Part shown: piece by piece, positions 35,684 to 44,936 of the stretch | Position numbering within the stretch: the stretch's first letter is position 1 | Layout of the letters: each line of letters starts with the position of its first letter | NCBI GenBank assembly: GCA_030652575.1 | Contig: JAUSQI010000154.1 | Span: forward strand, 38,658 to 102,657 | Direction: 5' to 3' | Length of the DNA stretch: 64,000 nucleotides | From: Stagnimonas sp. | Lineage (GTDB): Bacteria; Pseudomonadota; Gammaproteobacteria; Nevskiales; Nevskiaceae | Position numbers and translations under genes: made by a program | The notes under the pieces: generated by a model | The model's database searches: none | What the model was told of the DNA's origin: nothing | What the model saw: the letters and a program-made list of their open reading frames with translations, nothing else

Positions 35684-36112
35684 ATGAGCAATCTTGAAAG
35701 TGCCAAATTTCTTGCGTTGAGCGGATCGATCTCAATCTTCTTTTCGGCCTGGATCGGCGTGCTCATGCTGTTCCCGCGCAAACCTAAGGCCGATTCGAAT
35801 GATCCGCAGAGGGTCAATTTCAAGCAGATTGGTGCCGCGCATATTGATTGGATAATGCTTGGCCTGATGCAGGGGTTGGCCGGGCTTTTGATCCAATTGT
35901 TCGGCGTTACGCCCGAGCCTTATGTTTTATGGATTATGGCCTTTGGCGCATGGCTCAATCCGTTGCCCTATGTCTTTCGCGCATTCGGGGTGAATGCTTT
36001 TGTCTTTGCTGGCGGCCCGCTTCAGCGCACCGCAGCTGCGATGGGCGGCCTTTCCAGCACTGCAATCTTGTTCAGTTGGTCGATGATCTTTTGGTCAATT
36101 GCAGTGAAGTAA
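35684..36112 (+). CDS. small membrane protein next to a nitrilase gene
   Basis: The ATG at 35684 follows a ribosome site (acagggggatgcaATG); an earlier in-frame ATG at 35531 lies antisense to the regulator and was rejected. The 142-residue product has four likely membrane helices: FLALSGSISIFFSAWIGVLM, IDWIMLGLMQGLAGLLIQLF, YVLWIMAFGAWLNPLPYVF and GGLSSTAILFSWSMIFWSI. No family is recognised. It ends 13 bases before the nitrilase gene, so the two probably form one transcript controlled by the divergent AraC protein. It may bring in or retain the nitrilase substrate, which is inference. Confidence 0.75.
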   Translation: MSNLESAKFLALSGSISIFFSAWIGVLMLFPRKPKADSNDPQRVNFKQIGAAHIDWIMLGLMQGLAGLLIQLFGVTPEPYVLWIMAFGAWLNPLPYVFRAFGVNAFVFAGGPLQRTAAAMGGLSSTAILFSWSMIFWSIAVK

Positions 36113-36125
36113 GGGAGTCAGTCGC

Positions 36126-37097
36126 ATGCGCAAGACCCAGAAAGTAGCTGCCATTCAAATGCAGGGCCGTGTAGCCGATCTGCGCTATAACATCGCACAA
36201 GCAGGGGACTTGCTGGTTAAAGCCCTTCGAAACGGTGCGCAAATTGTGGCGCTGCCCGAGTTTTTTACCACGCCGATCATCCTCGATGAACGCTTGTTTG
36301 CGTGTTCAGTTGCCGAGAGCAACCCTGCGCTCGATATGCTGAAAAGCCTAGCGAAAGAGTATGGGGCTATGATCGGCGGGTCTTATCTCGCCATGCGCGA
36401 CGGCGATGTCTTCAACACATATGTCCTCGTAGATCGCGACGGCACGGTGCACCTGCATGACAAAGATCTGCCGACGATGGTTGAAAGCGCCTATTACGTT
36501 GGCGGAAAAGACGATGGCTTGGCCGAAACCTCACATGGATCAATTGGCGCTGCCGTCTGCTGGGAAACGATCCGCACTGCAACCGTCCGGCGATTGCGGG
36601 GCAAAGTTGATCTGCTGATGACCGGCAGCCATTGGTGGAGCGAACCCGGATGGCGCTTTCCGCGCAGGCTGATGGATCAGGCACACCGCCAGAATCTCAA
36701 TATAATGGCCGCCGCACCATCGCGGTTTTCCAAATTGATCGGCGCACCCGTCTTGCATGCGGCCCATGTCGGCACGCTCAAGGGGAAAATCGCACTCACG
36801 CCGAGCGTTAGCGTCGCCACAAAAACGCGGTTGATGGGTGAAACGCAGATTGTTGATTCCACGGGCACAATCCTAGCCCGATTGGGAATCGATGATGGCC
36901 CCGGCGTTATCATGGCTGAGGTCGCATTGGGCTCGGTGCCGCATAGCACAGAACCGGCGCAGGATTTCTGGTCGCTTGACCTGCCTTTGATGTTCCGCCT
37001 GTTTTGGTCGCAGCAAAACGCGGCCACGCGGCCTTTATATGAGAGTGCCAAAGCGAAAGGCTTGCTGAGCAATTTCGATTTTCAGAGCAATTCGTGA
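36126..37097 (+). CDS. nitrilase-superfamily carbon-nitrogen hydrolase
   Basis: A 323-residue protein with the full catalytic triad of the nitrilase superfamily: Glu45 in ALPEFFTTP, Lys113 in HLHDKDLPTMVE and Cys145 in AAVCWETIR. The family hydrolyses or condenses nitriles, amides and N-carbamoyl compounds. The residues around Cys (VCWE) are compatible with either a nitrilase or an amidase branch, and the substrate cannot be set from sequence. The protein extends about 40 residues beyond the core domain with FWSLDLPLMFRLFWSQQN. Codon usage and G+C differ from the host genes, consistent with transfer along with the AraC and membrane protein genes. Confidence 0.88.
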   Translation: MRKTQKVAAIQMQGRVADLRYNIAQAGDLLVKALRNGAQIVALPEFFTTPIILDERLFACSVAESNPALDMLKSLAKEYGAMIGGSYLAMRDGDVFNTYVLVDRDGTVHLHDKDLPTMVESAYYVGGKDDGLAETSHGSIGAAVCWETIRTATVRRLRGKVDLLMTGSHWWSEPGWRFPRRLMDQAHRQNLNIMAAAPSRFSKLIGAPVLHAAHVGTLKGKIALTPSVSVATKTRLMGETQIVDSTGTILARLGIDDGPGVIMAEVALGSVPHSTEPAQDFWSLDLPLMFRLFWSQQNAATRPLYESAKAKGLLSNFDFQSNS

Positions 37098-37168
37098 TCC
37101 TGCGCAAGGTGTTTTTATTCAATCAGTTGCGCTTGCCTGCGGAAACCTGCTGATACCCGACCGCTCGA

Positions 37169-37206
37169 TTACAAAACTGCTGCTCTACCAACTGAGCTAT
37201 GCCGGC
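37169..37206 (-). other. 5' half of a tRNA-Thr gene (element boundary)
   Basis: On the minus strand the sequence begins GCCGGCATAGCTCAGTTGG and continues through TAGAGCAGCAG to the anticodon loop TTTTGTAA. Its first 27 bases are identical to the intact tRNA-Thr at 33281. After the loop, tRNA likeness fades (TCGAGCGGTCGGG). With the 3' half at 32027-32072 in the same orientation and sharing TTTTGTAA, it appears to mark the other end of the element, inserted at the anticodon loop. Confidence 0.7.
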
Positions 37207-37262
37207 ATCTACGTGACCTAACGTATTTTAGCCGAGACGACGCGCCAATTCTTCATCGCCTT

Positions 37263-38423
37263 CTAAGCGATCGGTGCCACAGGCACATCGCGCTGCAAGC
37301 GACCAGCCGAGAGCGAGTCCGCCGTCAGGCCGAGATCGGCAAGATCGGTTGGCATTGCCTGGCCCAGCAACTGCGAGGCGGCAAAGCGCGACAGGGCTGG
37401 TGCGGTCTGTATGCCGTAGCCACCCTGCCCCGCCAGCCAGAAGAAGCCTGGCGCATCGGGGGCAAAGCCGGCGACCGGGGTGCGGTCGGCAACGAAGCTG
37501 CGCAAACCGGCCCAGCGGCTGTGCATGCGGCGCACATCCAGCGTGGTGGCGCGCTCGATGCGATCCACGGCGATGGCCAGATCCAACTCATCGGGCACGG
37601 CATCGCACGGTGCGCTGGGGGTTTCATCGCCGGGGGAAATCAGCAGGCGGCCGGCGTCGGGTTTGAAGTAAAACTCTTCATCGATGTCGATGGTGAGCGG
37701 CCAGCGCTCCATGCCCTCCATTCGGGGCACATCCACCAGGGCCGCGGTGCGGCGCAAGGGCTGCAAACCGATAGTTGCCACACCCGCGAGCGAGGCCAGT
37801 TCATCAGCCCAGGCGCCAGCGGCATTGACCAGCAGCGGCGCCTCAAAACAGCCGGCATCACTCGTCACGCGCCAGTTGTCCCGCTGTCTTTCAATAGCCG
37901 TGGCGTGGGCGTTGCACAGCAGTTGGCCGCGGTTGCGGCGCAGCATGGCGGCATAGCCCTGATGCAGGGCGTGCACGTCGATATCGCTGGCACCCTCGTC
38001 CATCAGCGCCTCGGCGACATACTCCGGGCGCAGCAGCGGCATGCGTGCGCAAGCCTCGCGCGGGTTCATGCGGATCGCGGTCGCGCGCATGTCCGGCAAG
38101 GCGGCAAGTGCCTCCAGCGAGTCACGTTGATCCTGCCGCGCGATGAACAGGAAACCGCGCGGCACCAGCAGCACATCAGTCGCGAAGCCCGCCGGCGGCT
38201 GCATCAAAAAATCACGGCTGCCGCGCGACAGCAGGCGCACCGTCGTGCCGCCATAGCTTTCTGAAAACACGGCCGCCGAGCGGCCGGTGGTGTGGTAGCC
38301 GGGCTGCGCCTCCTGCTCCAGCACCAGCACGCGCAGGTACGGGCCAAGCTGCGCTGCAATACCGAGGCCGGCGATGCCGGCGCCGATTACGATGACATCG
38401 ATTTTCTGGACAGATGTAGTCAT
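37263..38423 (-). CDS. DauA-like FAD-dependent D-amino-acid dehydrogenase (copy 1)
   Basis: A 386-residue DAO-fold flavoenzyme. The dinucleotide motif GAGIAG is at residues 14-19 and the FAD-linked GYHTTGRSAA at 42-51. The overall sequence follows Pseudomonas D-arginine dehydrogenase DauA (as I recall it), including LQPLRRTA, EEFYFKPDAG and WAGLRSFVADR, which hold the carboxylate-binding Arg and Tyr residues. Two substrate residues differ: the active-site His of DauA is Val52, and the side-chain Glu is Phe91. A D-amino acid oxidation yielding an imino acid is likely, with a non-basic substrate. It is divergent from the TonB receptor operon, with 160 bases between starts. Confidence 0.82.
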   Translation of the reverse strand: MTTSVQKIDVIVIGAGIAGLGIAAQLGPYLRVLVLEQEAQPGYHTTGRSAAVFSESYGGTTVRLLSRGSRDFLMQPPAGFATDVLLVPRGFLFIARQDQRDSLEALAALPDMRATAIRMNPREACARMPLLRPEYVAEALMDEGASDIDVHALHQGYAAMLRRNRGQLLCNAHATAIERQRDNWRVTSDAGCFEAPLLVNAAGAWADELASLAGVATIGLQPLRRTAALVDVPRMEGMERWPLTIDIDEEFYFKPDAGRLLISPGDETPSAPCDAVPDELDLAIAVDRIERATTLDVRRMHSRWAGLRSFVADRTPVAGFAPDAPGFFWLAGQGGYGIQTAPALSRFAASQLLGQAMPTDLADLGLTADSLSAGRLQRDVPVAPIA

Positions 38424-38583
38424 GCACCATGCTAGCCAGCGACTGACATCGCAACCATCTGTGCTTCCACCGAAATCCGCTTCAGCGTGGTTTCAGGTGA
38501 TATCACTGACTCAATTCAGACGGGCATCCATAAATAATCGGTTCATGAAACTGCAACCCGCAGTTCATCTGCCCGGATTGGTC

Positions 38584-40980
38584 ATGAACAACTTTTGCGC
38601 ACGATGCCTATGGGTTCTGTTGTCGCTGATGTCGCTACCGGCGATGGCGCAACCCAGCCAGTCGCCGGCTAACGCAGACGCCACGCCAACTGCCGAGCAA
38701 ACTGCCGGCACCACCGCGCCGCAGGACGGCACATCGCAACCCCCGCTCGCCGAAATACCGGTGGCCACGCTACCCGACAGCACCCCGCCGGTGCAGGAAG
38801 AAAAATCCGTTGGCACGGTGAAGCTCGACGAAGTGGTGGTGACCGTCACCAAGCGCGCACAGAACGTGCGCAACATCCCCAGCACCGTTGCGGTGTTGCA
38901 GGGCGAAAAGTTGGAGAAGCTGGGCGTGCGCAAGCTCAAGGACATCTTCCTGCTCGTGCCCGGCGTGAACATGCAGGACGAAATCGCCGGCCTGCAGCGC
39001 AAGGTCTCGGTGCGCGGCGTGGGGCCGGATACCAACACCAACCAGACCGTCGGCTCGGTGCTGGGCGACATCCCGATCTCTGACCCCTACGGGTCCACCG
39101 TCATCGTCGACCCGAATCCCTGGGACCTCGCCACTGTGGAGATCCTCAAAGGGCCGCAGGGCACCCTATTTGGTGCTACCTCGCTGGCCGGGTTGATCCG
39201 CTACGTGCCCAACTACCCCAAGCTCGGCATCTGGGAGGGAAAGGCCTTCACGGAATACACCAAGGTCGATCGCGGCAGCAATGCGCCAAATACCGGTTTC
39301 GCACTGAATGTTCCCGTGGGTGAGACGCTGGCCTTGAGAGGCTCCGGCATCTTCCAGAAAACGCCAGGCGTGATCGACAGCGACAACCCTTCACGCACGG
39401 AGCAGGACGTCGACACCGGACGCAACTGGAGCGGCCGCATCATGGGGCTGTGGGTGCCGAACGAGGACCTCACCATCAATGCCTGGCACACCCAGAACGA
39501 GCGCCGTGCCGACGACATCAACATCGTCACCTTCCGCGACGGCACCTACTCGCGCAACGATTCTCCCTCCGCCTCGAATATCGTCAACGCCTACGCCCTG
39601 AGCACGCTCGACGTGCGCTATGACTTCGACTGGTTCACGCTGGTCTCGCTCAGCGGCTACCAGAAAAAGCGCAGCCACACCGATATCGACACCAGCTATC
39701 TGGTGCAGCCGCTGGCCACCTCCGGTGTGAGTTTTCTGCGCACGCTGCGCGACGTGCACACCAAGGGCGTGCTGCAGGAACTGCGGCTGGTGTCGCCGGA
39801 TACCGGCAAGCTCACCTGGGTCGGCGGCGTTTATTTCAGCACCTACGAAGCCGTGATCCGATCGGGCCTGAATGTCTCCAACGACACACTGAACCAACTC
39901 GGCACGCTGCTGGCACTGATCCCGCTTCCGCAGCTGAATGCGCTAATCGGCCCGCAGGGCATCGCCGCCGCGACCAACGGCTTCGACCCCCTGAAAGCCG
40001 ATGAGCAGGCCGTTTACGGCGAAGCCAACTACGACTTCACCGAGAAGTTTCGCCTCACACTCGGCAGCCGCCTGTATCGCACGAAGGTCGCCGGCACCCT
40101 GCTCTCCAACGGCGTGTCCTCCGTCAACAACGGCTCCGCGCAGGGCGCGACGGAGAAGGGCTTCAGCCCCAAGATCGCGACCACCTACAAGCTGAGCAAG
40201 GACATCCTGTTCTATGGCCTCATCGCGCGCGGCTTCCAGTTTGGCGGCTTCAACCTGCCCACCATTCCCTCGCCGGATATTCCGCTCACCTTCAAGTCCA
40301 GCTCGCTCTACAACTACGAGATCGGCGCGCGCACCGACTGGTTCGACCGCAAGCTGCGCTTCGACCTCACCGTGTTTTTTCTCGACTGGAAGAATCCGCA
40401 GATCAACCAGGTCGCCTCCAATGGTCTGAGCGGCTACGTCACCAACGTGGGCGGCAGCCACAACATCGGTGCTGAGACGACGCTGCGCTGGAAGACCCCG
40501 ATACGCGGCCTGACGCTGGAACAGACGGCTTCCTACATCGAGGCCCGCAGCACCGAGACCTTCGACGATGCCTCCGGCCAGCAGGTGCCCAAGGGCACCC
40601 TGTTCCCCAGCTCGCCGCTGGTGCAGGCGGTGAGCAGCATCACCTACGCCCGCGCACTGGGCGACTGGCAGACGCAGTTCTCGCTGATCAACTCCTACCA
40701 GGCCAAGGCCTTTGCCGAGATCACGCACGAAACGGAAGTGGGCGGCTACAGCATCCTTGGCGCCAACCTCGCCCTGGGGCGTGATGATTGGGCCGGGAGG
40801 CCGTCGCTGAGCTTCGCGGTCAATAACATCCTCAATGTGCAGAAGGTTGCGGCTGGCTTCGGCCCCTCGTCCAGCCCTTCGGCAGTTCCGTTGCCGTCGA
40901 CCGATTCCATCGTCGCCAACTCGTCCTACGTGTATTCGCTGCCGCGTTCCATGACGCTGCGCCTGTCGCTGGAGTTCTGA
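38584..40980 (+). CDS. TonB-dependent outer-membrane receptor
   Basis: A receptor of 798 residues. The chosen ATG directly precedes a signal peptide (MNNFCARCLWVLLSLMSLPAMAQ); an ATG at 38545 adds 13 residues and is possible. A Pro/Thr-rich linker leads to the TonB box-like KLDEVVVTVTKR, then the plug (IPSTVAVLQGEKLEKLG to KGPQGTLFGATSLAG) and a 22-strand-type barrel ending LRLSLEF. It takes up a ligand across the outer membrane using TonB energy. The next genes encode hydrolases and peptidases 3 bases downstream, so the ligand is probably a peptide or peptide-like natural product. No haem or siderophore motifs were recognised. Confidence 0.92.
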   Translation: MNNFCARCLWVLLSLMSLPAMAQPSQSPANADATPTAEQTAGTTAPQDGTSQPPLAEIPVATLPDSTPPVQEEKSVGTVKLDEVVVTVTKRAQNVRNIPSTVAVLQGEKLEKLGVRKLKDIFLLVPGVNMQDEIAGLQRKVSVRGVGPDTNTNQTVGSVLGDIPISDPYGSTVIVDPNPWDLATVEILKGPQGTLFGATSLAGLIRYVPNYPKLGIWEGKAFTEYTKVDRGSNAPNTGFALNVPVGETLALRGSGIFQKTPGVIDSDNPSRTEQDVDTGRNWSGRIMGLWVPNEDLTINAWHTQNERRADDINIVTFRDGTYSRNDSPSASNIVNAYALSTLDVRYDFDWFTLVSLSGYQKKRSHTDIDTSYLVQPLATSGVSFLRTLRDVHTKGVLQELRLVSPDTGKLTWVGGVYFSTYEAVIRSGLNVSNDTLNQLGTLLALIPLPQLNALIGPQGIAAATNGFDPLKADEQAVYGEANYDFTEKFRLTLGSRLYRTKVAGTLLSNGVSSVNNGSAQGATEKGFSPKIATTYKLSKDILFYGLIARGFQFGGFNLPTIPSPDIPLTFKSSSLYNYEIGARTDWFDRKLRFDLTVFFLDWKNPQINQVASNGLSGYVTNVGGSHNIGAETTLRWKTPIRGLTLEQTASYIEARSTETFDDASGQQVPKGTLFPSSPLVQAVSSITYARALGDWQTQFSLINSYQAKAFAEITHETEVGGYSILGANLALGRDDWAGRPSLSFAVNNILNVQKVAAGFGPSSSPSAVPLPSTDSIVANSSYVYSLPRSMTLRLSLEF

Positions 40981-40983
40981 GAA

Positions 40984-41862
40984 ATGATCAGCATCGAAGA
41001 CCGTTACATCGTCGTCGGCAAGCAGCGACTGCACGTCCACATCGGTGGCGTCGCCGGCACGCTGCCACCGGTGGTGCTGGAGTCCGGTGGCGGCAGCCTC
41101 ATCCGCACCTGGAGCGGCTTCGAGCAGGCGCTGACGCCGCATACGCAGGTGCTCAGCTACGAGCGCGCCGGCATCGGTGACAGCAGCGGGCCGGCAAAGG
41201 ACGTGAGCGCCGCCGCCGTCACACAAAGGCTGGAGGCTTTGATCAAGGCAGCCGGCATTCGCACGCCGGTGATTCTGGCTGGTCATTCCCTGGGTGGCCT
41301 GTACATGCGCTACTTCGCCGCCACCCGGCCCGATCTGGTCGCAGGCCTCGTACTGCTCGATGCCACACCCGAGGACCTACCGTTCCGTCGCATCGTGGTG
41401 TTGAGGACCAAGGCGGCGATCTGGCTGCTGCACGGCCTGGCCCGCATCGGTCTCATGCAGCAGTTGGCGAAGCGCCTGAAGCCGGGCGGCAAGCCGATTG
41501 AGTTGACGCCGGATCAAGCCGCTGCCTACGGGCGCTTCCGCCATATGAAGACCTTGACGGTCGAGATTGCCAATCTGTCCAACATTCAGGCCGAGGTCGC
41601 CGCACTCCCCGCCACCTCACCCATCCCGACGCTGGCGCTCAGCGCCGGCGAGCACCCGCCGCAAGTCACGCCGGATCAGGTCGCTGCCTTCCGCATCAGC
41701 CACGACCAGCTCGCGGCCCGGGGCGCCACGCCACACAGCCGCCATCACCGGATGGAGGGTGCCTCGCACATGTCGCTGCTCACCGACCCTGCGCAGGCCG
41801 CCGCCGCTGGCGCGTTGATTCTCGAATTCGCACGGCAGATCACGCCATCATCCAAGGCATGA
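40984..41862 (+). CDS. alpha/beta hydrolase
   Basis: A 292-residue alpha/beta-hydrolase fold protein. The nucleophile elbow is GHSLGG with Ser102; ESGGG near residue 33 supplies the oxyanion-hole region; the acid is likely in LVLLDATPED and the catalytic His in EGASHMSLL near the end. No signal peptide is seen, so it is probably cytoplasmic. Esterase or amidase/proline-iminopeptidase-like action is plausible. It begins 3 bases after the TonB receptor and overlaps the next gene by 4 bases (ATGA), so it is part of the uptake and degradation operon. Confidence 0.88.
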   Translation: MISIEDRYIVVGKQRLHVHIGGVAGTLPPVVLESGGGSLIRTWSGFEQALTPHTQVLSYERAGIGDSSGPAKDVSAAAVTQRLEALIKAAGIRTPVILAGHSLGGLYMRYFAATRPDLVAGLVLLDATPEDLPFRRIVVLRTKAAIWLLHGLARIGLMQQLAKRLKPGGKPIELTPDQAAAYGRFRHMKTLTVEIANLSNIQAEVAALPATSPIPTLALSAGEHPPQVTPDQVAAFRISHDQLAARGATPHSRHHRMEGASHMSLLTDPAQAAAAGALILEFARQITPSSKA

Positions 41863-43475
41863 ACGACCTCGACCCAGGCACCCTCGCCGCCATCGACAAA
41901 CTGCTGGAATCCAGCGCCCGCAGCGATGTGCCGGGTTACGCGGTCGGCGTGGTGCGAGCGGGCCGCGTGCTGTATCGCCGCGCCACGGGCCTCGCGAGCA
42001 TCGAGCAGGCCGTTGCCAACACGCCGGGCACGCGCATGCGCATCGCCTCGGTCACCAAACAGTTCACTGGCCTGGCCGTGATGCTGCTGGTGGAGGACGG
42101 CAAGCTCGAACTCGACCAGCCGGTTCGCGCCTACCTGCCTGAGCTCGCCGGTCTCAACGGCACGCCGACGCTGCGGCAACTGCTCAACCACACCAGCGGC
42201 CTGCGCGACGCGCTGGACAGCATCGCGTTCTTTCTCAGCGAGGGCCTGTTCCCGCAGATTCCGGCTGGCCTCACGCACCAGTGGTCTTCGCGCTTCACCG
42301 ACGCCAACTTCGCACCCGGTGAAGCCTGGTGCTACAGCAACTACGGTTACGGGCTGCTGTCGCTGGTGATCGAGAAAGCCTCCGGCCTCACGCTGGCAGA
42401 CTTCTTCCAGCAGCGCCTGTTCGCCCCGCTCGGCATGGTCGACAGCGTGCTGTGGCCCAACGACATGGAGCTGCTGCCGGGGCTTGCGACTTCGCACATC
42501 CGCCTGCCCGATGGCCGCTACCGGCGCAGCATTTATCCCTGCGAAGAACTGGTCGGCGGCGGCGGCATCGTCAGCACCGTCGACGACATGCTGCGCTGGG
42601 CCGCCAACCTGCGCGAGCAGCGTCTCGGTAGCGCGGCCAGCTGGGCCGAGATACAACGCAAGCTGCGCTTCAACAACGGCAGCGAACACAACTACGGCTT
42701 CGGCCTCAAGTGCCAGCTGCATCGCGGTGTGGAACTGCGCTGGCACGATGGCTCCACCTTTGGCAGCAAGAGCGCTCTGCTGTGCTATCCGACCCAGGGC
42801 CTCGATATCGTCGTGCTCGCCAACCGCTCGGACAGCGAACCGGGCGCCATCGGCATCAAGATCGCCGAGCTGCTGCTGGCCGATGTGCTCGGCCCGCCGA
42901 AGGTGAATGCCGAAGCCGTGGGCCGCGAGGCGCTGATCGGCAACTATTACTCGCCCGCCTTGCGGCGCGTCTTCAGCATTCGGCCACACCAAACCAATTT
43001 GTTGTTCGCCATCAACGCGACGCCCGAAGGCGTGCTGCGCGATGAAGACGGCGTGCTGGGCAACGACTCCAGCTTCGGCCCGGTGACGGTGCATCACACG
43101 TCTTCGACTGCCGCGATTGAAGTCGAGATTTGTGGCCATCGCGAAACGTATTCGCGCCTGCCTGCAACACCGCCCGCGTCTACTGAACTGGAGGCAGCGC
43201 TGGTGGGCAGCTATCGCCTTGCAGACTTCGACACGCCGGTGCGCATCGTGTTGGAGCAGGGCGCGCTCCATATTGATCTCGATTCGCGCTTTCATCCCAA
43301 TCGCATTGCACTGACGCCGTTCTCCAGCGAAGTGTTTCTCTGCACCGTCACCGTCCTCGGCTCGCCAGCGCAAGGTGTGGTGACGCTGGAGCGCCGCGAT
43401 GGCGTGGTGGTCGGCTTCTTCTTCAGCCTGCAAAGAACCTGGAACCTGCACTTTCTGCGCAGTGGCATGAGATAG
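41859..43475 (+). CDS. S12 family serine hydrolase, MlrB/D-aminopeptidase-like (copy 1)
   Basis: A 538-residue penicillin-recognising serine hydrolase. The active-site motifs are SVTK (Ser64-Lys67), YSN (Tyr159-Asn161) and HDG (His296-Gly298), followed by a beta-rich C-terminal region of about 200 residues. S12 members include D-aminopeptidases, esterases and the microcystin-pathway enzyme MlrB, which cuts a linear peptide containing D-residues. No signal peptide is seen. It is paralogous to the gene at 55467-57125 (shared start pattern GLASIE and similar C-terminal domain). It sits between an alpha/beta hydrolase and an M81 peptidase gene, recalling the mlrB-mlrC pairing. Confidence 0.88.
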   Translation: MNDLDPGTLAAIDKLLESSARSDVPGYAVGVVRAGRVLYRRATGLASIEQAVANTPGTRMRIASVTKQFTGLAVMLLVEDGKLELDQPVRAYLPELAGLNGTPTLRQLLNHTSGLRDALDSIAFFLSEGLFPQIPAGLTHQWSSRFTDANFAPGEAWCYSNYGYGLLSLVIEKASGLTLADFFQQRLFAPLGMVDSVLWPNDMELLPGLATSHIRLPDGRYRRSIYPCEELVGGGGIVSTVDDMLRWAANLREQRLGSAASWAEIQRKLRFNNGSEHNYGFGLKCQLHRGVELRWHDGSTFGSKSALLCYPTQGLDIVVLANRSDSEPGAIGIKIAELLLADVLGPPKVNAEAVGREALIGNYYSPALRRVFSIRPHQTNLLFAINATPEGVLRDEDGVLGNDSSFGPVTVHHTSSTAAIEVEICGHRETYSRLPATPPASTELEAALVGSYRLADFDTPVRIVLEQGALHIDLDSRFHPNRIALTPFSSEVFLCTVTVLGSPAQGVVTLERRDGVVVGFFFSLQRTWNLHFLRSGMR

Positions 43476-43479
43476 CGCC

Positions 43480-44934
43480 ATGAAACTTTTTACTGCAACG
43501 CTCGCGACCGAAACCAATACCTCTGCCGTGGTGCCCACTGGCCGCATCGATTTCGAGGCCTATGGCGTGCATCGCGGCGACGCGAGCAGCAAGGCCCCCG
43601 ATGGCATCGGCGTCTTTCATATCGAACTGCAAAGGCTTGCAGCAGCGGACGGCCATACCGTGGTGGAGAGCCTCGCCGCCTTCGCGCAGCCATCCGGCCC
43701 CACGCTGCGCGCGCTTTACGAGGAATACCGAGACTGCATTCTCACTGATCTGAAGGCCACACTGCCGGTCGATGCCGTGCAGCTGACCCTGCACGGCGCG
43801 ATGGTGGCGCAGGGCTACGACGACTGCGAAGGCGACCTCATCGAACGCGTGCGCGCCATCGTTGGCCCCACCGTGCCGATCGGTGTCGAACTGGATCTGC
43901 ATTGCCACACCACCGCACGCATGCAGCAGCACGCCGACCTCATCATTGCCTACAAGGAATATCCGCACACCGACAGCATCGACCGCCTGCGCGAGCTGTA
44001 CGCGCTGCTCTTGCAGCAGGCCGCAGGCCAGATCAAACCCACGACCGCGATGGTCGACTGCAAGATGATTGGCATCTGGCACACCACGCGCGAACCGATG
44101 ACATCTTTCGTGAAGCGTATGCAGTCGGTGGAAGGCCGAGACGGTGTGCTGTCGGTGTCGCTCGGTCATGGCTTCCCCTGGGGTGATGTGCCGGAATGCG
44201 GCGCGAAGCTGTGGGTGGTGACCGATAACGATCTGCCCAAGGCCGAGGCCTTGGCGCAACAACTGGCGCTGGAGTTTCGCGCGCTGCGCTTCGAGACCTA
44301 CGACCCGCCGCTGTCGATTGCCGCCGCACTCACCGAAGCCAGCGCTGCGCAAGGGCCGGTGGTGCTCGCCGATATCGGCGACAACGCCGGCGGCGGCGCG
44401 ATGAGCGACAGCACCTTCGTGCTGCGCGCGATGATTGACGCGGGCATTGGCAACGCCGTGATCGGTAGCTTCTGGGATGTGGGCGCGGTGGCGCTGTGCC
44501 AGAGCGCAGGCGTGGGTGCGGAGATCACGTTGCGCATCGGCGGCAAGTGCGGGCCGATGTCTGGCGATCCGGTGGATGTGCCGGTGACGGTACGCGCCAT
44601 CGTCGAAAACCACGGTCAGGACGGTCTGGGCGCGCGCCGCCCGCTGGGCACTGGTGTGTGGGTGCGCACGGCGGGCGGCATCGATATCGCGCTCAACACC
44701 TTGCGCTCGCAGGTGTTTGCGCGCGAGTGCTTCGAGGGCCTCGGCATCACGCTCACCGACAAGCAACTGATCGTGGTGAAGTCCACACAACATTTTCACG
44801 CCGAGTTCGCGCCCATCGCGACCAAGGTGCTCTACATGGGCACGCCGGGCTCGACCTCGCAGGCGTTCGCGGAGATGACGTTCACCAAGCGCGACAACCA
44901 CTTCTGGCCGCGTGTGGAGAACCCCTGGTCGTGA
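43480..44934 (+). CDS. M81 family metallopeptidase, MlrC-like (copy 1)
   Basis: A 484-residue protein with the M81/MlrC pattern: TATLATETNTS at the start, LHGAMVAQGYDDCEGD (residues 104-119), ELDLHCHTT with Asp139/His141 and His143, YKEYPHTD, and SLGHGFPWGD. These Asp/His/Glu residues are the likely zinc ligands. MlrC of microcystin degraders cleaves small peptides that include D-amino acids and unusual linkages; other M81 members are uncharacterised. A second copy is at 47449-48912, clearly paralogous along its whole length. It is cytoplasmic by prediction. Its stop overlaps or abuts the MFS gene start. Confidence 0.9.
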   Translation: MKLFTATLATETNTSAVVPTGRIDFEAYGVHRGDASSKAPDGIGVFHIELQRLAAADGHTVVESLAAFAQPSGPTLRALYEEYRDCILTDLKATLPVDAVQLTLHGAMVAQGYDDCEGDLIERVRAIVGPTVPIGVELDLHCHTTARMQQHADLIIAYKEYPHTDSIDRLRELYALLLQQAAGQIKPTTAMVDCKMIGIWHTTREPMTSFVKRMQSVEGRDGVLSVSLGHGFPWGDVPECGAKLWVVTDNDLPKAEALAQQLALEFRALRFETYDPPLSIAAALTEASAAQGPVVLADIGDNAGGGAMSDSTFVLRAMIDAGIGNAVIGSFWDVGAVALCQSAGVGAEITLRIGGKCGPMSGDPVDVPVTVRAIVENHGQDGLGARRPLGTGVWVRTAGGIDIALNTLRSQVFARECFEGLGITLTDKQLIVVKSTQHFHAEFAPIATKVLYMGTPGSTSQAFAEMTFTKRDNHFWPRVENPWS

Positions 44935-44936
44935 CT

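Larger units (their letters stand above)
32065..37176. mobile_element. integrated element in a tRNA-Thr gene, about 5.1 kb
   Basis: The element is bounded by an 8-base direct repeat, TTACAAAA on the plus strand (32065-32072 and 37169-37176), which is the anticodon loop of a tRNA-Thr split into 3' and 5' halves in the same orientation. Inside are a frameshifted tyrosine integrase, an intact tRNA-Thr in opposite orientation, a probably frameshifted unknown gene, and an AraC/membrane protein/nitrilase cargo of lower G+C. The arrangement fits integration by anticodon-loop recombination. The anticodon-stem halves do not pair well when joined, so drift or a more complex history is possible. Confidence 0.6.
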
